DNA from: Mycolicibacterium helvum
Lineage (GTDB): Bacteria; Actinomycetota; Actinomycetes; Mycobacteriales; Mycobacteriaceae
DNA: 64,000 nt
NCBI RefSeq assembly: GCF_010731895.1
Contig: NZ_AP022596.1
Coordinates: forward strand, 1,612,001 to 1,676,000
Direction of reading: 5' to 3'
A model generated the notes under the pieces. That model had not been told where the DNA came from and made no database searches. It saw nothing but the letters and a program-made list of their open reading frames with translations. The position numbers and the translations under genes are program-made. The stretch's first letter is position 1. Each line of letters opens with the position of its first letter. Of this stretch, positions 36,183 through 45,254 are shown one piece after another.

Positions 36183-37789
36183 CCCTCTCGGGAGTACTCA
36201 TGCCGCTGCCGGTGCTGATCCCGTTGGTGTCGGCGGCGCTGACGTTGATCGCCGGCCGCCGGCCGCGGTTACAGCGGCTGATCGCTCTGGTGGCACTGAC
36301 CGCGGTGCTGGCGGTGTGCGCGGTGCTGGTGTACCTGACCGACCGCGACGGCACCCAGGCGTTGCATGTCGGCGGCTGGGGTCCGACCGACGCGGGTCTC
36401 GGGCCGCTGGGTATCACGCTGGTGGCCGACCGGCTCTCCGCACTGATGCTGGTGGTTTCGGCGATCGTGCTGCTGGCGGTGGTGTTCTACGCGATCGGGC
36501 AGGGTATCCGCGACGGTGACGAACACCAGCCGGTGTCGATCTTCCTGCCCACCTACCTGGTGCTGTCGGCCGGTGTGTGCACGGCGTTCCTGGCCGGTGA
36601 TCTGTTCAACCTGTACGTCGGCTTCGAGGTGCTGCTGACAGCGAGCTTCGTGTTGTTGACGATCGGGGCCAGCAAGGACCGGGTGCGCGCCGGCATCTCC
36701 TACGTGATGGTGTCGATGGTCTCATCGCTGATCTTCCTGATCGGCCTGGCTCTGGTCTACGCCGCCACCGGGACGCTGAACATGGCCGAGTTGTCACTGC
36801 GACTGCAGGACATCAGCGGCGGCACCCGAAGCGCGATCTTCGCCGTGCTGCTGGTGGCGTTCGGCATCAAGGCCGCGGTGTTCCCGCTATCGGCGTGGCT
36901 GCCCGACTCGTATCCGACGGCACCGGCACCGGTGACCGCGGTGTTCGCCGGCTTGCTGACCAAAGTCGGTGTGTACGCCATCATCCGGGCGCACGCCCTG
37001 CTGTTCCCCGCGGGCGGGTTGGACAATGTGCTGCTGGTGGCGGCGCTGCTGACGATGCTCGTCGGCATCCTGGGTGCGATCGCGCAGAACGACATCAAAC
37101 GACTTCTGTCATTCACCCTCGTCAGCCACATCGGCTACATGGTGTTCGGCGTCGCGCTGGCCAGCCAACTGGCTATGTCGGGGGCGATCTATTACGTCGC
37201 CCACCACATCGTCGTGCAGACGACGCTATTCCTGGTCGTCGGCCTGATCGAGCGGCAGGCCGGTGCGTCGACGCTCCGCCGCCTGGGCGGGCTGGCCGCC
37301 GCTAGCCCGCTGCTGGCTTTCGTCTTCATGGTCCCGGCATTGAATCTCGGTGGTATTCCGCCATTTTCAGGCTTCATTGGGAAAGTGGCGCTGCTCGAGG
37401 CTGGTACCGCCAACGGCTCGGTGCTGGCCTGGCTGCTGGTCACCGGATCGGTGGTGACCAGCCTGCTGACGCTGTACGTGGTGGCACGGGTGTGGACCAA
37501 GGCATTCTGGCGGGCCAGGGTCGACGCGCCCGAAGGTGAGCTCGCGGACTCCGCGCCGTCGGTCCTGCTCGACGACTACTCGGCGGACATCGCCTACGAC
37601 GACCGCGACGACGTCGGCCGGATGCCGATCGGAATGGTGGCTCCGACACTCGGTTTGATCGCCGTTGGGGTGGCGCTGACGGTGGCGGCCGGGCCCATCT
37701 TCGGCTACACCGACCGCGCCGCCAACGAAGTGCTGGACCGCAGCCAGTACATCACCGCGGTGCTGGGGAGCCCGGAGATGAGTCCGTGA
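36179..37789 (+). CDS. mrpD: Mrp antiporter subunit D
   Basis: 536 residues from the ATG at 36179 overlapping the mrpC stop. NuoM/N-like antiporter subunit with about 14 membrane helices. Proton-path motifs: LYVGFEVLLTASFVLL (with the Glu of helix 5), GIKAAVFPLSAWLPDSYPTAPAP (Lys of helix 7) and KRLLSFTLVSHIGYM. Acidic loop with LLDDYSADIAYDDRDD near the C-terminus. Works with MrpA in the ion-pumping module. Confidence 0.95.
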   Translation: MTLSGVLMPLPVLIPLVSAALTLIAGRRPRLQRLIALVALTAVLAVCAVLVYLTDRDGTQALHVGGWGPTDAGLGPLGITLVADRLSALMLVVSAIVLLAVVFYAIGQGIRDGDEHQPVSIFLPTYLVLSAGVCTAFLAGDLFNLYVGFEVLLTASFVLLTIGASKDRVRAGISYVMVSMVSSLIFLIGLALVYAATGTLNMAELSLRLQDISGGTRSAIFAVLLVAFGIKAAVFPLSAWLPDSYPTAPAPVTAVFAGLLTKVGVYAIIRAHALLFPAGGLDNVLLVAALLTMLVGILGAIAQNDIKRLLSFTLVSHIGYMVFGVALASQLAMSGAIYYVAHHIVVQTTLFLVVGLIERQAGASTLRRLGGLAAASPLLAFVFMVPALNLGGIPPFSGFIGKVALLEAGTANGSVLAWLLVTGSVVTSLLTLYVVARVWTKAFWRARVDAPEGELADSAPSVLLDDYSADIAYDDRDDVGRMPIGMVAPTLGLIAVGVALTVAAGPIFGYTDRAANEVLDRSQYITAVLGSPEMSP

Positions 37790-38331
37790 TGAGAACACTG
37801 ACGCTACGGATCTGGACGTTGGTGTGGCTGACCCTGGTGTGGCTGCTGTTGTGGGGCACGGTTTCGGTGGCCAACGTACTGTCCGGGTTGGTCGTGGCGC
37901 TGGGGATCACGCTGCTGCTGCCGCTGCCGCCGGTTCCGGTACAGGGCCGGTTGCATCCCCTGTCGCTGCTCTGGCTGGTGCTGCACGTGGCGTGGTGGCT
38001 GGCGCAATCCTCGCTTCAGGTGGCGTGGCTGGCGATCCGGCCGGGGCGCCCACCGCTATCTGCGGTGCTGCGCGGCCACTTGGCGCTGAAGTCGGATCTG
38101 GTGCTGGCCCTTGCGGTCAACATCATGAACCTGACCCCGGGCACCATTGTCTTGGAGATCGACCAGTCCCGGCGGCTGATCTACGTCCACGTGCTCGACG
38201 TCGGATCCGAGCGCTCGGTGGAGCGGTTCTATCGCCAAATCGCCCAGCTGGAACGGCTGATGATCGCCGCGTTCGAGCGCGACTCCGAATGGCGGCCAGC
38301 GGCAAGCGAATCCGAGGAGGTCTCGTCGTGA
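37786..38331 (+). CDS. mrpE: Mrp antiporter subunit E
   Basis: 181 residues; two or three N-terminal membrane helices (WTLVWLTLVWLLLWG) and the conserved cytosolic part TPGTIVLEIDQSRRLIYVHVLDV. Two adjacent ATG codons open the frame, overlapping the mrpD stop. Required for assembly of the antiporter in better-studied bacteria. Confidence 0.94.
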   Translation: MMRTLTLRIWTLVWLTLVWLLLWGTVSVANVLSGLVVALGITLLLPLPPVPVQGRLHPLSLLWLVLHVAWWLAQSSLQVAWLAIRPGRPPLSAVLRGHLALKSDLVLALAVNIMNLTPGTIVLEIDQSRRLIYVHVLDVGSERSVERFYRQIAQLERLMIAAFERDSEWRPAASESEEVSS

Positions 38332-38603
38332 CGGTCGTGTGGGTGCTCTCCGGGGTGATGCTGGTCGCGGCTGCCGCGGTGACGATGATCCGCTTGCTGA
38401 TGGGCCCCAGCACCTTGGACCGGCTGGTCGCCGTCGACACGCTGGTGGCGGTGACGATGTGCGGGGTCGGCACCTGGGCGGCCTACAGCCTGGACACCAC
38501 TGTCACCTACAGCCTGGCGGCGCTGGCGTTGATCAGCTTCGTCGGCTCGGTCAGTGTGGCCCGGTTCCGCGTGCCCGATCTCGCCGGGAAGGACAAGACA
38601 TGA
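38328..38603 (+). CDS. mrpF: Mrp antiporter subunit F
   Basis: 91 residues from a GTG overlapping the mrpE stop. Three membrane segments and the family pattern RLLMGPSTLDRLVAVDTLV, with the conserved Asp in the membrane. Confidence 0.94.
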   Translation: MTVVWVLSGVMLVAAAAVTMIRLLMGPSTLDRLVAVDTLVAVTMCGVGTWAAYSLDTTVTYSLAALALISFVGSVSVARFRVPDLAGKDKT

Positions 38604-38947
38604 GTGTCCTCGATCCGCTGGCGGGCGTGCTGGTGCTGCTTGGTTCGGCGCTGGCGTTGACCGCCGCCATTGGCGTGCTGCGCTTCCCTGACACCTTGAC
38701 CCGCATGCATGCCGCGACCAAACCGCAGGTGCTGGGCCTGCTGCTGGTGCTGGGCGGCGCGACGATCCGGCTGTCCGGCAACGTCGACGTCGGCATGCTC
38801 GTGCTGACCGCAATGTTCACCCTCATCACCGCACCGGTGGTGGCGCACCGCGTGGGGCAGCTGGCTTACCGTGAACAGAACGTCGGCGATGATCTGACCG
38901 TGGACGAGATGCGCGACGACACCGACAGAACGAAGCCGAATCCGTGA
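38600..38947 (+). CDS. mrpG: Mrp antiporter subunit G
   Basis: 115 residues, ATG overlapping mrpF stop. Three membrane helices; conserved GVLRFPDTLTRMHAATKPQ motif. Charged, Asp-rich C-terminal tail (DDLTVDEMRDDTD). Last antiporter subunit of the operon. Confidence 0.94.
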   Translation: MSVLDPLAGVLVLLGSALALTAAIGVLRFPDTLTRMHAATKPQVLGLLLVLGGATIRLSGNVDVGMLVLTAMFTLITAPVVAHRVGQLAYREQNVGDDLTVDEMRDDTDRTKPNP

Positions 38948-39882
38948 GCCGAACCGACGACGACACCTGGGACATCACCGAGGGGGTCGGTGCCACCGCA
39001 CTGAGTGTGGCCCGTGCGCGGGCCATCGAGACCGACGCCGAACGCCCGCTCTATACCGATCGCTACGCGCACTTCTTCGTCGAGGCGGCCATCGCGGCGG
39101 GCTGGCGCTCACCATTCCAGGACGGCCACCCGATGCGCGCGCAGGCCATGGCCGCCTACATCGCCTCGCGGACGAAATTCTTCGACGACTTCTTCACCAC
39201 GGCCGGCGCCAACGGCGTGGACCAGGCAGTGATCCTGGCCGCCGGTCTGGACACCCGCGCCTGGCGGCTGCCGTGGATCGACGGCACGACGGTCTACGAG
39301 ATCGACCAGCCGAAGGTGCTCGAGTTCAAGGATCGGGTGCTCGCCGAGCACCGGGCCCGGCCCGCGGCACGGTATGCGGCGGTGGCCGTGGACCTGCGAC
39401 ACGATTGGCCAAAGGCATTGCGCCAGGCTGGTTTCGACCCATCCACCCCAACAGCATGGTCGGCAGAAGGACTACTGCCATACCTGCCGGCAACGGTCCA
39501 GGACGCGCTGTTCGAACAGATCGACCAGCTCAGCGCGCGCGGCAGCAGGCTGTCCGTCGAGGCGTTCGGCGCGGTGTTCTACTCGGCCGAACAGCTGGCC
39601 CGGCGCCAGGCACGGATGGCCGAGGCACGCCGCGCGGCCGCCGAGGCCAGCGGATCCGGGCCAGCGAGAAGCGAAGCGGGATCGCCCACATCTGAGCCCG
39701 ACGTCACGCGGCTCTGGTACATGGAGGCACGTACCGACGTCGCGCAGTGGCTGACCGAGCGCGGTTGGGAGGTCACCGCCATCGCCGCGGCTGACCTGAT
39801 GGCGCACTACCAGCGCCCGGCGCCCGATGGCCTTGAGGACCCCGTGCCCGACACCGTGCTGCTGGACGCCAGAAAACGCTGA
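38944..39882 (+). CDS. Class I SAM-dependent methyltransferase (TIGR00027/LCM-like)
   Basis: 312 residues, GTG overlapping the mrpG stop by 4 nt. Typical mycobacterial member of the 'putative S-adenosyl-L-methionine-dependent methyltransferase' family: N-terminal WDITEGVGATALSVARARAIE, SAM motif AAGLDTRAWRLPW, acidic post-I YEIDQPKVLEFK and GLLPYLP. Many paralogs exist in mycobacteria and natural substrates are unknown. Coupling to the mrp operon is unusual and may be incidental. Followed by a long inverted repeat. Confidence 0.9.
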   Translation: MSRTDDDTWDITEGVGATALSVARARAIETDAERPLYTDRYAHFFVEAAIAAGWRSPFQDGHPMRAQAMAAYIASRTKFFDDFFTTAGANGVDQAVILAAGLDTRAWRLPWIDGTTVYEIDQPKVLEFKDRVLAEHRARPAARYAAVAVDLRHDWPKALRQAGFDPSTPTAWSAEGLLPYLPATVQDALFEQIDQLSARGSRLSVEAFGAVFYSAEQLARRQARMAEARRAAAEASGSGPARSEAGSPTSEPDVTRLWYMEARTDVAQWLTERGWEVTAIAAADLMAHYQRPAPDGLEDPVPDTVLLDARKR

Positions 39883-39895
39883 CTTTGAGCTGCCG

Positions 39896-39960
39896 GCATC
39901 GATTCTGCGCCCAGTGCTACCGCACGCCCGGCAAACACACGCTCACCGCAGAATCGATGC
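39896..39960. terminator. Long inverted repeat between convergent genes (terminator or REP-like element)
   Basis: A perfect 14-bp stem: GCATCGATTCTGCG (39896-39909) pairs with CGCAGAATCGATGC (39947-39960), enclosing a 37-nt loop. It sits exactly between the convergent methyltransferase and LON genes. There is no T-tract, so it could be a factor-dependent terminator, an mRNA 3' end stabiliser or a dispersed repeat. Confidence 0.7.
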
Positions 39961-39968
39961 GACGGCCG

Positions 39969-40607
39969 CTATTCGTCGTCGGCGATCTGGAATTCGACCA
40001 TGGCCGTGACGGTTTCGATGGCATCGGTGAGCGCATCGACCCGCCCGGCCAATGTCGGTGCGGCCAGCACCGCGTAGCGGTCAGCCTGCCCCATCGGCAC
40101 CCGGGCGGCCAGCTGGTAGATATGCAGCGACGGATCGTCGGCGATCTCGGACTCGACTGCAAGAGCATCGGGCCGCAATTGGCCGCCACGCGTGGAGACG
40201 ATCCGCTCGAACAGCGCCAGGATCTTGTCGATCACCACCCCGATCTGCTCGGGCGTCACCGGCGGGCCGGGTTCGTCGGGCCAGGGTTCGACAACCGCCC
40301 GCGGATACGGGTCGTCGTTGAGCCACTCGAGCACCCGGATACGTTCACCGACAACTGTTTTCAGTTGATAGCGGCCCATCCCGTGGTCGACGTGCTCGGT
40401 GATACGCGCCAGCGCACCGACATCGCTGCGAGCATCCCCACCGCCGACCTCCCGGCCCTGGGTGATCAGCACAACACCGAATGCCGGGTCGGTCATCGTC
40501 AAGCAGTCCGACACCAGCTGCGAGTACCGCGGTTCAAAGATCTGCAGCGGCAACAGCTCTCCCGGCAACAGTGCCGACTGCAGCGGGAACATCGGTTGGG
40601 CGGCCAT
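39969..40607 (-). CDS. LON substrate-binding (N-terminal) domain protein
   Basis: 212 residues from the ATG at 40607. The PF02190-type beart sequence FPLQSALLPGELLPLQIFEPRYSQLV begins at residue 6 and FGVVLITQGREVGGG follows. No ATPase or protease domain is present, so it is a stand-alone LON-N protein like Rv0434. The function of solitary members is unknown; substrate recognition or binding of an unfolded protein is inferred. Two nt from the lipoprotein gene on the same strand. Confidence 0.88.
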   Translation of the reverse strand: MAAQPMFPLQSALLPGELLPLQIFEPRYSQLVSDCLTMTDPAFGVVLITQGREVGGGDARSDVGALARITEHVDHGMGRYQLKTVVGERIRVLEWLNDDPYPRAVVEPWPDEPGPPVTPEQIGVVIDKILALFERIVSTRGGQLRPDALAVESEIADDPSLHIYQLAARVPMGQADRYAVLAAPTLAGRVDALTDAIETVTAMVEFQIADDE

Positions 40608-40609
40608 GA

Positions 40610-40945
40610 CTAGCGGATGCCTTGCCCCATCACCACGTCCTTCACCGGCGCACTGGGGTCGACGAATCCGCACAACGCACCGGCAACACCCGCCCACAGT
40701 TCGGGGTTCATCGCGACCAGTTGGTTGCCACCCTTACCGATGGCCTTGATCACCTCACGTCGCGTGACAACGTCCATCGTCAGGTACTCGCGGCAGGTCG
40801 TGGTGAGCAGATCTGCGGGCACCATACCTTTGCCGGCCTCACCCGGTGTCGCCACCGGAGTGCCGGTGATCGCCTTGGCACACCCGCCGCCAGCCAGGAC
40901 CACCACGGCAGCCAGCACCGCCAAACCCAGTCGACGAATCATCAT
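40610..40945 (-). CDS. Small lipoprotein, unknown function
   Basis: 111 residues; ATG at 40945 with GGAGG five nt upstream. N-terminal signal MIRRLGLAVLAAVVVLAGGGCAK with lipobox-like AGGGC, so probably lipidated on Cys. The mature ~85 residues (TCREYLTMDVVTRREVIKAIG) contain two more Cys likely to form a disulfide, similar in style to DUF732-type mycobacterial secreted proteins. It lies between genes that are adjacent in M. tuberculosis as I remember (Rv0433-Rv0434). Confidence 0.7.
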   Translation of the reverse strand: MMIRRLGLAVLAAVVVLAGGGCAKAITGTPVATPGEAGKGMVPADLLTTTCREYLTMDVVTRREVIKAIGKGGNQLVAMNPELWAGVAGALCGFVDPSAPVKDVVMGQGIR

Positions 40946-40960
40946 GGGCGCCTCCAATCG

Positions 40961-42109
40961 CTAGATATCGAGCTCCCCGACCAACGAGTCAACCACCGCG
41001 CGCAGATCACCGCCGTTGTCCTCGGCCACCTTGTGCTGGCGCTGATAAGACGCACCCCGTCGCGGAATGTCGGCGATAGCCGCTAATTCGTCTGCGCAGT
41101 GCAAAGATTCGGCCACCGGCTGCAGCCGGGTCAGCAGGTCGTCGAGATCCTCGGTGACCAGCCGCTCGTTGCTGTCGGCGTCGAGGATGATGATGGCGTC
41201 CAGGCCGTAGCGCGCCGCGCGCCACTTGTTCTCCTGCACATGCCAGGGCGGCATCACCGGCAGCTGCTCGCCGGCATCCAAGCGGCGGTCGAGATCGACC
41301 ACCAGGCAGTGCGTCAGCGCCACCAGCGCCGACAGCTCACGCAGGTTGGACACGCCGTCGAACACCCGCACCTCGATGGTGCCCAGGTGCGGTGACGGCC
41401 TGATGTCCCAACGGATCTCATTGACGTGATCGATGATGCCCGTGGTCTTCTGATCGTGGACGAAGCGCTCGAACTGCCGCCACGTCTCGAACTGGAACGG
41501 CAGACCGGCGGTCGGCAACTGCTGGAACATCATCGCCCGGTTGCTGGCGTACCCGGTGTCGTCACCGGCCCAGAACGGCGAGGACGCCGACAGCGCCAGC
41601 AGATGCGGATAGTGGTTGAGCAGTGAGGAGATGATCGGCATCACCTTGTGCGCCGAGGACACCCCGACGTGCACGTGCACACCCCAGATCAGCATCTGCC
41701 GACCCCACCACTGGGTCCGCTTGATCAGCTCGGCATAGCGCGGTGCGTCGGTCAGCTTCTGCGTCGACCAGGACGCAAACGGATGGGTTCCCGCGCAGAA
41801 CAACTCCATGCCACGCTCGTGGACGATCTCCCGCGTGCTGCGTAGCGTCGACGCGAGGTCGGCCATCGCCTCGTCGACGGAGTCACAGATACCGGTGACG
41901 ACCTCGATGGTGTTGCGCAGTAATTCCTTGTGGACGTGTGGGCTTTCGCCGACGTCGGCGATCACCGCGGCCGCCTCGTTGCTCAGATCCCGGGTTTCGG
42001 CGTCAATGAGAGCGAACTCCCATTCGACGCCGAGTGTCGGCCTGGGCGAGCCGGCGAAGTCGATGCGGCCGGGTTTACCCGCTGACGGCTTAGCCGGTGC
42101 CGACGACAC
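40961..42109 (-). CDS. Carboxylate-amine ligase / glutamate-cysteine ligase type 2 (YbdK-like)
   Basis: 382 residues from a GTG at 42109, chosen because family homology begins at [20 protein letters not shown]; frame upstream is shadow of sodC. GCS2 signatures: [41 protein letters not shown] and the metal ligands in these. It joins glutamate to an amine, probably making a gamma-glutamyl compound; mycobacteria use mycothiol, so the product is unclear. Overlaps the end of sodC by 20 nt. Corresponds to Rv0433. Confidence 0.9.
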   Translation of the reverse strand: MSSAPAKPSAGKPGRIDFAGSPRPTLGVEWEFALIDAETRDLSNEAAAVIADVGESPHVHKELLRNTIEVVTGICDSVDEAMADLASTLRSTREIVHERGMELFCAGTHPFASWSTQKLTDAPRYAELIKRTQWWGRQMLIWGVHVHVGVSSAHKVMPIISSLLNHYPHLLALSASSPFWAGDDTGYASNRAMMFQQLPTAGLPFQFETWRQFERFVHDQKTTGIIDHVNEIRWDIRPSPHLGTIEVRVFDGVSNLRELSALVALTHCLVVDLDRRLDAGEQLPVMPPWHVQENKWRAARYGLDAIIILDADSNERLVTEDLDDLLTRLQPVAESLHCADELAAIADIPRRGASYQRQHKVAEDNGGDLRAVVDSLVGELDI

Positions 42110-42809
42110 CGCACGCCACCCGCTTGCCCGCGTCGCCGGTGGCCATGGTGGTTTCGTCCGGACCCGGCGCGCCACCGTTGATCTGCTGGTAGCGCTCCGG
42201 CGGAATGTTGGCGAAGTTGTCGGCATCCGCGTGGATGATGATCGCGGTGCCGTTGCCGCCGAGCAGGTCCTGCTTGGTGAAGGCGCTGGTCGTGGTCACC
42301 AACAACGCGGTGCCGTCCTCGCGGACCTGCAGCGAGGCCAGGTCACCGCTGGCCGGATGCCCGGTGTGCCCGCTGGCCTGGAAGTGGCCGCCGGCGGAGA
42401 GGAAGTCACCAGGCGCACCGCCGGCCGGGGCGACCGAGTTCGCCTCGCACTTGGCGACCGAGTGCAGGTGCAGGCCGTGGAAGCCCGGCGTCAGCTTGCC
42501 GGTGCCGGTGGTCTGCACGGTGACGGTGGCAAAGCCGTCCTGGAATTCGAAGGTGGCCGCGGCCACCTGAGTGCCATCGGCGGTTTTCAGCTGCGCGGTC
42601 AGGGTGTCGCCATGGCTGGCCGGCGCCTCCGGCGCACCGTGCGACTCTTCGCCCGAGGCGGCCGGCGCCGGGGACCCGGTCCAGATCGCCGGCGTAGTGC
42701 CGGGCTGCGATGCGACCGGCTCATTGGGGCTACAAGCGCTCAACACCGCGACAGGAACAACGAACAAGACGGCGGCGGCAGTTCTCAAGGGGCTCACAGG
42801 CTTGACCAT
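42090..42809 (-). CDS. sodC: Cu/Zn superoxide dismutase, lipoprotein
   Basis: 239 residues. Type II signal peptide with lipobox VLSAC (Cys26), then a Pro/Ala/Ser linker to about residue 70. Enzyme domain: [11 protein letters not shown] (two Cu ligands), [13 protein letters not shown] (bridging and Zn ligands), and [12 protein letters not shown]. Detoxifies superoxide at the outer face of the membrane. Cys in VAKC and near VACGVVG should form the usual disulfide. Corresponds to Rv0432. Confidence 0.95.
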   Translation of the reverse strand: MVKPVSPLRTAAAVLFVVPVAVLSACSPNEPVASQPGTTPAIWTGSPAPAASGEESHGAPEAPASHGDTLTAQLKTADGTQVAAATFEFQDGFATVTVQTTGTGKLTPGFHGLHLHSVAKCEANSVAPAGGAPGDFLSAGGHFQASGHTGHPASGDLASLQVREDGTALLVTTTSAFTKQDLLGGNGTAIIIHADADNFANIPPERYQQINGGAPGPDETTMATGDAGKRVACGVVGTG

Positions 42810-42819
42810 GTGCCGAAGC

Positions 42820-43281
42820 CTATCCGGTCACCAAAACGATGACGCCCGGTGGCTGCTCGGCAATTTCTGGAGTTCTGGGTACCACCGGCGCGTCCAGCAC
42901 TTTGGCGACCGCCTCGGCGGCGGCTTGCTCGCCCTCGGTTGTGCCGTAGTACACCGTGGTCGCAGGCAGCGGGGGCACCTCGAGGTTGCTGGTCTCGGTG
43001 ACGTTCCAGCCGGCCTCACGCAGCCGGTCCCCGATACGGCCGGCGGCGCCTTCTCCCTCACCGACGTTGAATACCCGCACGTCAGCCTTGGGCGCTGGCG
43101 CCACCGACGTCTTGGTAGTCGTCGTGGTGACGGTGCGTACCGAGGTTTCGTCGCTGCTGCTGTCGCTGCCCGAACCCATGGCCTGGAAACCGACCAGCAG
43201 GAAGATCACGCCAAGGAACAGCAGCACCATCACCATGGCCCGCAATGGCAGCCCGGAGGAGTCGGGTACGCGGTCGTTCAT
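42820..43281 (-). CDS. virR: LytR_C-domain envelope protein, VirR-like
   Basis: 153 residues from the ATG at 43281 ([15 protein letters not shown]). One membrane anchor ([16 protein letters not shown]) at ~12-33, a Ser/Thr-rich linker, then a LytR_C domain ([37 protein letters not shown]). Adjacent to sodC as is Rv0431, known as VirR, which influences vesicle release and cell-wall integrity in M. tuberculosis. The linkage to sodC is 10 nt, so they are co-transcribed. Confidence 0.85.
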   Translation of the reverse strand: MNDRVPDSSGLPLRAMVMVLLFLGVIFLLVGFQAMGSGSDSSSDETSVRTVTTTTTKTSVAPAPKADVRVFNVGEGEGAAGRIGDRLREAGWNVTETSNLEVPPLPATTVYYGTTEGEQAAAEAVAKVLDAPVVPRTPEIAEQPPGVIVLVTG

Positions 43282-43321
43282 CGCGCCCACTGTAACCAGG
43301 GGGACCGGCTACGAAGAAAAA

Positions 43322-43630
43322 TCAGGGAACCTCGAAGCCGAGCCGGCGGGCCGCGCGCGCCTTCTGCCGGCTTGCCCGCAGCCGACGCAGCCGCTTGACC
43401 AGCATCGGATCGGCGGCGAGCGCCTCGGGGCGGTCAACCAGGGCGTTCAGCACCTGGTAATAGCGGGTGGCCGACATGGAGAACAGCTCCTTGATGGCCT
43501 CTTCCTTCGCGCCGGCGTACTTCCACCACTGCCGCTCGAAGGCCAGGACATCGTATTCGCGGCGAGTCAACCCATCGGGAAGGTCAGCGTCGTCATTGGA
43601 CCGCTCGGCCCGTGCCATGGCGCCGTCCAT
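43322..43630 (-). CDS. DUF3263 protein
   Basis: 102 residues from the ATG at 43630, equal to my memory of Rv0430; a longer start at 43687 gives 121. Helix-rich: LTRREYDVLAFERQWWKYAG, SATRYYQVLNALVDRPEALAADPMLVKRLRRLR, resembling a sigma-factor region 4-like or MerR-type DNA-binding helix pair. The basic C-terminus (RASRQKARAARR) supports nucleic acid binding. Function unknown. Divergent from def with ~125 nt between starts. Confidence 0.85.
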   Translation of the reverse strand: MDGAMARAERSNDDADLPDGLTRREYDVLAFERQWWKYAGAKEEAIKELFSMSATRYYQVLNALVDRPEALAADPMLVKRLRRLRASRQKARAARRLGFEVP

Positions 43631-43755
43631 TTCGATCTGCTGACCCTTTCGAAGACCCGAGGAGACATCCCTATGCTCGGCGCTCATTCAATCACGATTG
43701 AACCGGTTGGGACGGCAGCCAAGCCCGCGCGTCGGCTGACTTAAGCTTGCCGATC

Positions 43756-44349
43756 ATGGCAGTGAGACCAATTGTGATTCTGGGTGATCCCGTTCTGCAC
43801 ACTCCGACCAAGCCCGTACCGGTCGGGGCCGACGGCTCGCTGCCCGAAGATCTGGCCGATCTGATCAAGGACATGTACGACACGATGGACGCGGCCAACG
43901 GAGTCGGGCTGGCGGCCAACCAAATCGGAGTCGGACTGCGGCTGTTCGTCTACGACTGCGCCGATGAGCGCGGCAAGACGACCCGCCACCGGGGCGTCGT
44001 CATCAATCCGGTCCTGGAGACCTCGGAGATCCCTGAAACGATGCCCGACCCGGACAACGATGACGAGGGCTGCCTGTCGGTGCCCGGCGAGTCGTTTCCG
44101 TGTGGTCGGGCGAAGTGGGCCCGGGTGACCGGCCTCGACGCCGACGGCAACGCCATCACCCTGGAGGGGCACGACCTGTTCGCCCGCATGCTGCAACACG
44201 AAACCGGGCACCTCGACGGGTTTCTCTACGTCGACAAGCTGATCGGGCGACATGCCCGGGCAGCCAAGAAGACCGCGAAGAAAAACGGCTGGGGGGGTCC
44301 CGGGCTCTCCTGGATCCCGGGCGAGGTGCCTGACCCGTTCGGTCACTGA
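43756..44349 (+). CDS. def: Peptide deformylase
   Basis: 197 residues from ATG 43756 ([14 protein letters not shown]), matching the M. tuberculosis length. All three motifs are present: [19 protein letters not shown] (metal Cys) and QHETGHLDG (metal His pair and catalytic Glu). Removes the N-formyl group from nascent proteins. Stop overlaps the GNAT start (TGATG). Confidence 0.97.
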   Translation: MAVRPIVILGDPVLHTPTKPVPVGADGSLPEDLADLIKDMYDTMDAANGVGLAANQIGVGLRLFVYDCADERGKTTRHRGVVINPVLETSEIPETMPDPDNDDEGCLSVPGESFPCGRAKWARVTGLDADGNAITLEGHDLFARMLQHETGHLDGFLYVDKLIGRHARAAKKTAKKNGWGGPGLSWIPGEVPDPFGH

Positions 44350-45251
44350 TGGCCGGCATTCCGCCCGTCGGCACCCGGGTCAGCATCCGCTACCGGCTGG
44401 CCGCGGGCAGTCCGCCACCGATGACTGACGTGATCGGCCATGTGCAATCCCTGGACCCGGTGGTGCTGCGCACCAAGTCCGGTGAGCTCGTCTCGATTGC
44501 CCCTGCCGACGTCGTGGCCGTGCGCGAACTCAGCGACCGGCCGGTGCGCGCCTCGGAGATCCGGGCGCTGGAGCATGCGGCGGCGCTGGCCTGGCCCGGT
44601 ACCGAACAGAGCTGGCAGGACGGTTGGCTGCTGCGGGCTGGTGGCGGATACACCAGCAGGGCCAACTCAGCTGTGCCACTCGACTTCTCGGCGACCGTCG
44701 AAGCCCTACCCCCGATCCTTGACTGGTATCGGCAGCGGGGACTGCCGCCGTGGTTGGCGCTGCCGGAGCGGCTGCTGCCGATTCGCGCCGACGGCACCAA
44801 GCACACCCGGGTGATGGTCACCGATCTCACCGGGACTGAACCGGATCCGGCGGTGACACTGCACGGGAGTCCGGATGCGGCGTGGCTGGCCGGCTATGAA
44901 CGCGACGTTCCGGCCGAGGTACTGACTGCGGTCGTCGGTGGCGAGGTGGTGTTCGCCTCGCTGGCGACCGCCGCGGTGGGTCGCGGGGCGGTGACAACCG
45001 CGCCGGACGGCACCCGCTGGCTGGGGATCTCGGCGGTGCACGTCAGTGCCGACCAGCGCAGGCGCGGACACGCCCGCCGGCTGTGTCTGGCACTGTTCGG
45101 ATGGGGTGCACGCCAGGGCGCGAGCCGGGCGTACGTGCAGGTACTGAGCGAAAACAACGGCGCAATCCAGTTGTATCACTCGCTCGGCTTCCGGCTGCAC
45201 CATCACCATCGTTACGTCGATGCCCGGTCGTTGACCGCACGTACGCTGTAG
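44349..45251 (+). CDS. GNAT-family N-acetyltransferase
   Basis: 300 residues. The N-terminal ~70 residues form a small SH3/Hsp33-like beta domain (RVSIRYRLAAGSPPPMTDVIG). The C-terminal half is GNAT: AVHVSADQRRRGHARRLC gives the acetyl-CoA phosphate loop and LSENNGAIQLYHSLGF the final helix. Matches Rv0428c in place and size. Substrate unknown. Coupled to def by overlap and 3 nt before xthA. Confidence 0.88.
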   Translation: MAGIPPVGTRVSIRYRLAAGSPPPMTDVIGHVQSLDPVVLRTKSGELVSIAPADVVAVRELSDRPVRASEIRALEHAAALAWPGTEQSWQDGWLLRAGGGYTSRANSAVPLDFSATVEALPPILDWYRQRGLPPWLALPERLLPIRADGTKHTRVMVTDLTGTEPDPAVTLHGSPDAAWLAGYERDVPAEVLTAVVGGEVVFASLATAAVGRGAVTTAPDGTRWLGISAVHVSADQRRRGHARRLCLALFGWGARQGASRAYVQVLSENNGAIQLYHSLGFRLHHHHRYVDARSLTARTL

Positions 45252-45254
45252 CCC

